A DNA stretch of 64,000 nucleotides. It comes from Nitrospirota bacterium (GTDB taxonomy: Bacteria; Nitrospirota; Thermodesulfovibrionia; Thermodesulfovibrionales; Magnetobacteriaceae). The position numbers and the translations under genes were made by a program. The DNA lies in NCBI GenBank assembly GCA_015233725.1, contig JADFXD010000005.1, positions 1-64,000 of the forward strand, in the 5' to 3' direction. The number at the start of each line of letters is the position of its first letter. The stretch's first letter is position 1. Of the stretch, positions 58,756 through 64,000 are shown one piece after another. The notes under the pieces were generated by a model. It ran no database searches. It was given only the letters and a program-made list of their open reading frames with translations, and was not told the DNA's origin.

Positions 58756-61032
58756 CATGCAGACGCGCCTGACTTGTTGTAGATTTGTCAGGCCTTGTAT
58801 GACCTTATCCACGCCGTCCTGGAAGAGGGTCTTCATGCCATCGACGATAGCCTGGTCTCTGATCAGCTCCATGAGGGCCTTTTTCTGTATCAGCTTTTTG
58901 ATTGGATGGGTGCCAACGAGCAGCTCGTGGATGCCTGCCCTGCCCCTGTAGCCGGTGTTATTACACTTGTCACAGCCCTTTGGTTTGTACAGTGTGAATT
59001 TATCGTCATAGATGATTCCAAGCTCGGGGAAATATTGCCTGCCGTAGGCATCTACCAGCTCATCAAACTCCTCCTGGTCGGGGTGATAGGGTTGCTTGCA
59101 GTCCTTACACAGGGTGCGCACCAGACGCTGTGCCAGGACACCCAGGAGTGCATCGGCAAAGTTAAAGGGGTCAAGCCCCATGTCAATGAGCCTGGTAATG
59201 GTCTCCGGGGCGCTGTTGGTGTGCAGCGTGCTAAAGACAAGGTGCCCCGTTAACGAGGCCTCAATGCCCGTGGCTGCGGTCTCGTGGTCTCTCATCTCAC
59301 CGACCATAATCACGTCGGGGTCGGCCCGGAGAAATGCACGCATGGCACGGGCAAAATCGAATTTTATCTTTGGCTTGACCTCGACCTGACACAGGCCATA
59401 CTGGGTGATCTCAACGGGGTCCTCGGCCGTCCATATCTTTGTCTCCGGGACGTTGATATGCCCCAGGGCGCTGTGCAGCGTGGTTGTCTTACCTGACCCC
59501 GTCGGCCCCACTACCAGCACCAGGCCATAGGGCTTGGATACTATGTCTTTGAGCTCCTTCAGGTTTCTATCCGAGAGCCTTAGCGCAGTGAGGGGCATGG
59601 GTTCGCTTGCGGCCAGTATCCTCATTACAACGGCCTCGCCTCCTACCGTGGGCAGGGTCGCAACGCGAAGCTCGATCTGCTTATCCTTGTACGTGAACTT
59701 TATCTTACCATCCTGGGGCATCCGTCTTTCAGAGATATCGAGGCTTGACATGATCTTTAGCCTCGAGACGAGGGCGCTGTTGTGAGAGTAGGGTATCTCG
59801 ATGTGCCTCATGCAGGCGCCATCCACCCTGTAGCGTACGTCTACCTTCTTTTTTAACTTACTTGGCTCTATATGTATGTCAGAGGCGCCCTTTTCGTAGG
59901 CGTCTACGATTATCTTGTTTGCCAGCCTGACGATTGCCCCTGCGTTTTCATCAAGATTGCTGTCGGTTCTGTCAACGTCATCCTCTTCTCTGATCTCAAG
60001 CTCGTTTATTATGTCCGATACCGAGGATGTAGGCTTTGCTGAAAACTCGGTGTCTTTTTCAAGGGAGTTGATGAACTTACTGATATCCTCTTTCAGGGCG
60101 ATGTTAAACTCATAGTCATCGGCCTTGATGAGGCTCTTTATCTCGCTTATCTTCATATCGTTGGGGCTGTCAATGGCAATAACCACCTTGCCCCCTATTG
60201 CGGATATGGGTATCCAGTGAGCGTTTTTAAGGTAATTGAGGTTAAGCCCCTTGGCTATGTCTCGGGGGATAAAGTACTTCTCCGAGAACTCTATAAACTT
60301 GTAACCATACGATTGGCTGAGGGCCGCGCCTATATCCTTTTTCAGTACCTTGAACTCCTCCATGAGGATCGTCTCTATCTCTTTCTTGCGCTCTCTGGCT
60401 GCTATAATTGCCCTCTTAAGCTCCTCCTCCGTGATGATGTTCTGCATGACGAGGTAGTTAAAGCGCGTGCTGAGCATCTTTGATTGATTGCGAAAGGCGA
60501 TGCCCAGGATACGTGCTATCTCAACGATATTTTTTTCGTCGTCCTTGCTGAAGGCCTCTTCCTCTTTTTTGTTTATCAGCTGGATGATCCCAAAGAGCCT
60601 GTTTTCAAATCTTATTGGGGTGGCAAGCACCTGCCTGGTTGTAAAGCCGGTCTTTTTATCCCAACTGCTGTCAAAGGTCAGGCGTGGGTTTATGGCCTTG
60701 AGGGTAGCAGTATCGTATACGTCCGGGATGTTGATGGTCTCCAGGGTATAGGCAACGTATCCGGCCAGGCTCGAGGCGGATATTGGGAGCCTTATGCGCT
60801 TGATTTCGGCGCCTACGAGGTGTTTGGAGTACAGCTCGTTCTTTAGGGGGTCTATTGCATAGATAGTTATGCGTTCAGCATCAAAGAGGCTAAGGATGTC
60901 GTTTGTCAGCCTGATAAATATCTCGTCGATATTGCTTACCGAGTTGATCTTGTTGGTGACAGTCTTTAGCCGTTCGTTGTACTGAAGTTTTTTTTCTAAT
61001 TCCTGTACCTTTATGATATCTTCTTTTTTCAT
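58753..61032 (-). CDS. GspE/PilB family ATPase with N-terminal GAF domain
   Basis: VVGPTGSGKTTTLHSALGHI, MVGEMRDHETAATGIEASLTGHLVFSTLHTNSAPETITRL, CKDCKQPY…CDKCNNTGYRGRAGIHELL. Confidence 0.93.
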   Translation of the reverse strand: MKKEDIIKVQELEKKLQYNERLKTVTNKINSVSNIDEIFIRLTNDILSLFDAERITIYAIDPLKNELYSKHLVGAEIKRIRLPISASSLAGYVAYTLETINIPDVYDTATLKAINPRLTFDSSWDKKTGFTTRQVLATPIRFENRLFGIIQLINKKEEEAFSKDDEKNIVEIARILGIAFRNQSKMLSTRFNYLVMQNIITEEELKRAIIAARERKKEIETILMEEFKVLKKDIGAALSQSYGYKFIEFSEKYFIPRDIAKGLNLNYLKNAHWIPISAIGGKVVIAIDSPNDMKISEIKSLIKADDYEFNIALKEDISKFINSLEKDTEFSAKPTSSVSDIINELEIREEDDVDRTDSNLDENAGAIVRLANKIIVDAYEKGASDIHIEPSKLKKKVDVRYRVDGACMRHIEIPYSHNSALVSRLKIMSSLDISERRMPQDGKIKFTYKDKQIELRVATLPTVGGEAVVMRILAASEPMPLTALRLSDRNLKELKDIVSKPYGLVLVVGPTGSGKTTTLHSALGHINVPETKIWTAEDPVEITQYGLCQVEVKPKIKFDFARAMRAFLRADPDVIMVGEMRDHETAATGIEASLTGHLVFSTLHTNSAPETITRLIDMGLDPFNFADALLGVLAQRLVRTLCKDCKQPYHPDQEEFDELVDAYGRQYFPELGIIYDDKFTLYKPKGCDKCNNTGYRGRAGIHELLVGTHPIKKLIQKKALMELIRDQAIVDGMKTLFQDGVDKVIQGLTNLQQVRRVCM

Positions 61033-61067
61033 GATACCTTTACGCAGAACCTAAGAGTTAGTGTCTA

Positions 61068-62690
61068 TCAGGCTATGGCGTTTCGTGTGATCTCCTCGGC
61101 CTTTTTAAACATGATATCCTTTTCTTGTTCGGAACGTGTCTCGATGTAGAACCTGACCTTTGGCTCCGTACCGGAGGGTCTGATGAGTAACCAGGAGTCA
61201 TCGTTAAAGACGATCTTGGTGCCATCGAGGGTGATGACCTCCTTGATGGTCTTTTTGATGGCCCCAAAGCTGACGGTAGCACCAACCTTCATGGCATCCT
61301 TGATGCTTGAGAGCTTATCCAGGAGGGGTTTGCCTACCAGCGAGCGGTCAACGGCCACGCCGGAGCGGTCGGGATAGAAGTATCCAAACTCATCCTGGAC
61401 CCTCTGGAAGTACTGGCCGATGTTCATACCCGTGACGGCCATCATTTCGATCGCTGCCAGGAGGCCAAAGATGGCGTCCTTTTCAAGCGTGTGATTGTAA
61501 CCCGAGATGCCGTCGCTCTCCTCAAAGGCTATGATGGCCTTGTCATCAGGGGCTGTTGTTGATAGCATATATGGTCTGAAGTTCTTGAAGCCTACCATGG
61601 TTTCTCTTATCCCAAGCCCCAGCTTTTTGGCGATGGCGTTTGCAAAATTGCTGGTCGCCACGGATTTTGTCACCACACCGGAGAGGCCCTTGTACTTGCA
61701 GAAAAAATGCAGGGCCAGGGCGCCAAAGTAGTTCATTGGCAGCTCGGTATAACCATCGGTGAAGCGTATCCTGTCGCCGTCGGGGTCTATGATGACGCCG
61801 AGCTTCAGGGCGGCCTTGCTCTGCCTCAGGGCCTCGGTGACGGGCCTCATGTTTTCCTGAGATGGCTCAGGGGCTATGCCGCCAAAGAGGTTGTCGTCCT
61901 CGGTTCTCATGTAACGGATCTTTTTGCTGTCTCCGAGGAGTCTGTTTGGTCTGCCACGGGAGGCGCCGTGTATGTGGTCGATACAGATAAAGACGTCTTT
62001 TTTGGCTATGAACTCCCTGAGCCTGGCCATGTCAAAGGTCTTTTTTCTGTCTATGAATCTCTGATACAGTGATATAGGGTCTATCCTCTCGTACTCGGAG
62101 GGCTGTTGCTCCGGGATGATGACCTTTTTTGCCATCATGTCGTTACTGAGTCTCTCAATGACCTTTGTGATCTCCGACCCGGCTGGGCCGCCATCGGAGG
62201 GGTTGAACTTGTAACCTGCCCAGGTAGCAGGGTTGTGCGAGGGCGTGAGGTTTATCGAGGCCGCCGCAGAGAGCTCCTCAAGGGCAGAGGAGAACTCCGG
62301 CGTGGTAGTCTCGCCGCTGTAGTAGACCTTTATGCCGTGCTTGTTGAGAAGACCGATGACGACCCTGGCAAACTCCAGCCCCAGGAACCTGTTGTCATGT
62401 CCCACGATAACGCCGCGTCTCTTTATCTCCTCGAAGTCCTTGACTCCCAGCGCCCGCATGACCTCCGGCTCCTGCGCCTTGAACATATCGATAATGGCGG
62501 TGGTGACGATCCTGAGATTGTTAAACGTGTAATCGATGCCGATCTCGCCTCTCCAGCCGGATGTCCCAAACACGACGTTGGTAGTGTCTGGATTGTTCCT
62601 GGCAAACTGCTCTATCTCTGACAGTAGCCCTCTATTTTCCTTAGGGGAAGACAGTATAGCCTTCCAACATTCTCTGGCGCTGTTATACAT
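61068..62690 (-). CDS. Phosphoglucomutase/phosphomannomutase family protein
   Basis: NVVFGTSGWRGEIG, NLTPSHNPATWAGYKFNPSDGGPAG, IDPDGDRIRF, RPSGTEPKVRFYIE. Confidence 0.93.
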   Translation of the reverse strand: MYNSARECWKAILSSPKENRGLLSEIEQFARNNPDTTNVVFGTSGWRGEIGIDYTFNNLRIVTTAIIDMFKAQEPEVMRALGVKDFEEIKRRGVIVGHDNRFLGLEFARVVIGLLNKHGIKVYYSGETTTPEFSSALEELSAAASINLTPSHNPATWAGYKFNPSDGGPAGSEITKVIERLSNDMMAKKVIIPEQQPSEYERIDPISLYQRFIDRKKTFDMARLREFIAKKDVFICIDHIHGASRGRPNRLLGDSKKIRYMRTEDDNLFGGIAPEPSQENMRPVTEALRQSKAALKLGVIIDPDGDRIRFTDGYTELPMNYFGALALHFFCKYKGLSGVVTKSVATSNFANAIAKKLGLGIRETMVGFKNFRPYMLSTTAPDDKAIIAFEESDGISGYNHTLEKDAIFGLLAAIEMMAVTGMNIGQYFQRVQDEFGYFYPDRSGVAVDRSLVGKPLLDKLSSIKDAMKVGATVSFGAIKKTIKEVITLDGTKIVFNDDSWLLIRPSGTEPKVRFYIETRSEQEKDIMFKKAEEITRNAIA

Positions 62691-62840
62691 AAATGATACC
62701 TCCTGAGTTCCTTTAACTCCTTAAAAAAAAGATAACAAATGACCTCTCCAAGCGTCAATCGTTATTAGGATATATAAACGCCACTACCTTTGTCAACAGT
62801 TAAAAAAGAGCGAATAGCTTGAGATGTTAAGGTTGAAATT

Positions 62841-63008
62841 CAGGGCAATCGCATTAGAGAATTTTATGTGCTGCAAATAGTCTGCCTTCGCTGTAAACCC
62901 AAGTATGCGCAAGAAGGGGTCAAGGGGACTGGTCCCCTTGCAGGGGGTTCTGAAGGGGGGCAGCGCCGCCCCTTTTTTTTCTCTTTCTGGTCAAATGCGA
63001 TTGCCCTG
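62841..63008. mobile_element. MITE-like element with 15-bp perfect TIRs and 10-bp target duplication, carrying repeat R27
   Basis: CAGGGCAATCGCATT…AATGCGATTGCCCTG flanked by GGTTGAAATT at 62831-62840 and 63009-63018. Confidence 0.8.
62916..62990 (+). repeat. Modular palindromic repeat copy R27
   Basis: GGGGTCAAGGGGACTGGTCCCCTTGCAGGGGGTTCTGAAGGGGGGCAGCGCCGCCCCTTTTTTTTCTC. Confidence 0.92.
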
Positions 63009-63059
63009 GGTTGAAATTCAGTTGCCAAATAGCCATAAGACATGTTATGGTAGAGGGGG

Positions 63060-64000
63060 ATGAATAAGATCGCGATATTAAATGCGGGTGGGCAGTACTG
63101 TCACCTGATTGCGAGGAAGGTCAGGGATCTGGGCGTATTCACGGAGATAGTCGACTTTGACGTTGCCCCCGACAGTCTCAAGGATGTCAGGGGGATAGTG
63201 CTCTCCGGAGGGCCTGATAGTGTGTATATGCCTGATAGTCCGCGGGTCTCGGAGGGGTTGTTTGACCTTGGTATTCCCATCCTGGGGCTCTGTTATGGTC
63301 ATCAGCTCATAGCTCACATGCTCGGTGGCAAGGTGCATGGCGGTGAGGTCAGGGAGTATGGGGTCGCAATCGTTAAGATAGTAAAGAGCGTGGGGCTGTT
63401 TGAGGGCTTAGGCGACACCCAGACGGTGTGGATGAGTCACGGCGACTCGGTTGAGCGGTTACCCGATGGCTTTGAGCTTCTGGCCTCCAGCGATACATGC
63501 AGGGTTGCGGCCATGATGCACCGGCAAAGGGGCATCTATGGCCTGCAGTTTCATCCTGAGGTCGCCCATACAGTCTGTGGGCAGGAGATCATAAGGAACT
63601 TTGTCTTTAACATCTGCAAGGTCACCACAACGGACTGGCAGCCCAAGGACCAGATCGATATCCTTATGAGGAACATAAGGGATAAGGCCAAGGGCAGGAA
63701 GGTCATCTTTCTTGTCAGTGGGGGAGTTGACTCTACCGTGGCATTTTATCTATGCGTCAGGGCGCTCGGTAAGGAAAACGTAAGGGGTATCTACATAGAC
63801 ACCGGGCTTATGCGCAAAAACGAAACGATTAACATTATCAATGATTTCAAGGCCATTGGCGTCGATAACATAGACGTCGTTGACGCAAGCCATAGGTTCA
63901 TAGACGGCATCGGGCAGGAGTGTAATCCTGAGCGTAAGAGGGAGATAATCGGCAGGATGTTTATCGAGGCCGAGGATGACCTGCTTGACAAGATCGAGTC
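63060..64000 (+). CDS. guaA: GMP synthase (glutamine-hydrolysing), truncated at window end
   Basis: ILNAGGQYCHLIARKVRDLGV, ILGLCYGHQLIAHMLGG, GLQFHPEVAHT, VIFLVSGGVDSTVAFYLCVRALG; open to last base. Confidence 0.95.
   Translation, partial: MNKIAILNAGGQYCHLIARKVRDLGVFTEIVDFDVAPDSLKDVRGIVLSGGPDSVYMPDSPRVSEGLFDLGIPILGLCYGHQLIAHMLGGKVHGGEVREYGVAIVKIVKSVGLFEGLGDTQTVWMSHGDSVERLPDGFELLASSDTCRVAAMMHRQRGIYGLQFHPEVAHTVCGQEIIRNFVFNICKVTTTDWQPKDQIDILMRNIRDKAKGRKVIFLVSGGVDSTVAFYLCVRALGKENVRGIYIDTGLMRKNETINIINDFKAIGVDNIDVVDASHRFIDGIGQECNPERKREIIGRMFIEAEDDLLDKIE

Overview
64 kb bacterial chromosomal segment with about 50 supportable genes. It is mostly housekeeping: tatBC, dcd, nfi, ribF, priA, ubiX, ftsB-like, eno, lpd, gcvH, glyQS, thiGEC, comM, rpsT, livKHMG, a pilB-like ATPase, a phosphohexomutase and partial guaA, plus one tRNA-Pro(CGG). 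There are also AT-rich accessory insertions: a DUF262+HEPN pair, a DUF3696 ATPase plus unknown partner pair, a retropepsin+DUF5678 pair, and an HNH gene inside the liv locus. The dominant unexplained feature is a very dense (about 27 copies), modular, palindromic repeat family. Its consensus is roughly GGGGTCAAGGGGACTGGTCCCCTTGCAGGGGGGTCTGAGGGGGGGCGGCGCCGCCCCCCTTCTTTCTTTTC. It occurs in both orientations, its stems vary in a compensatory way, and it is translated in frame inside or at the ends of several genes (glyS internally; the N-termini of a TolC-like protein and LivM; the C-terminus of a metallophosphoesterase). Two copies sit inside MITE-like shells with perfect terminal inverted repeats and apparent target-site duplications. 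A second short palindromic family is translated in frame in RibF and PriA. Taxonomy cannot be settled by reading alone. All family names come from reading the translated ORFs and were not checked by database search.
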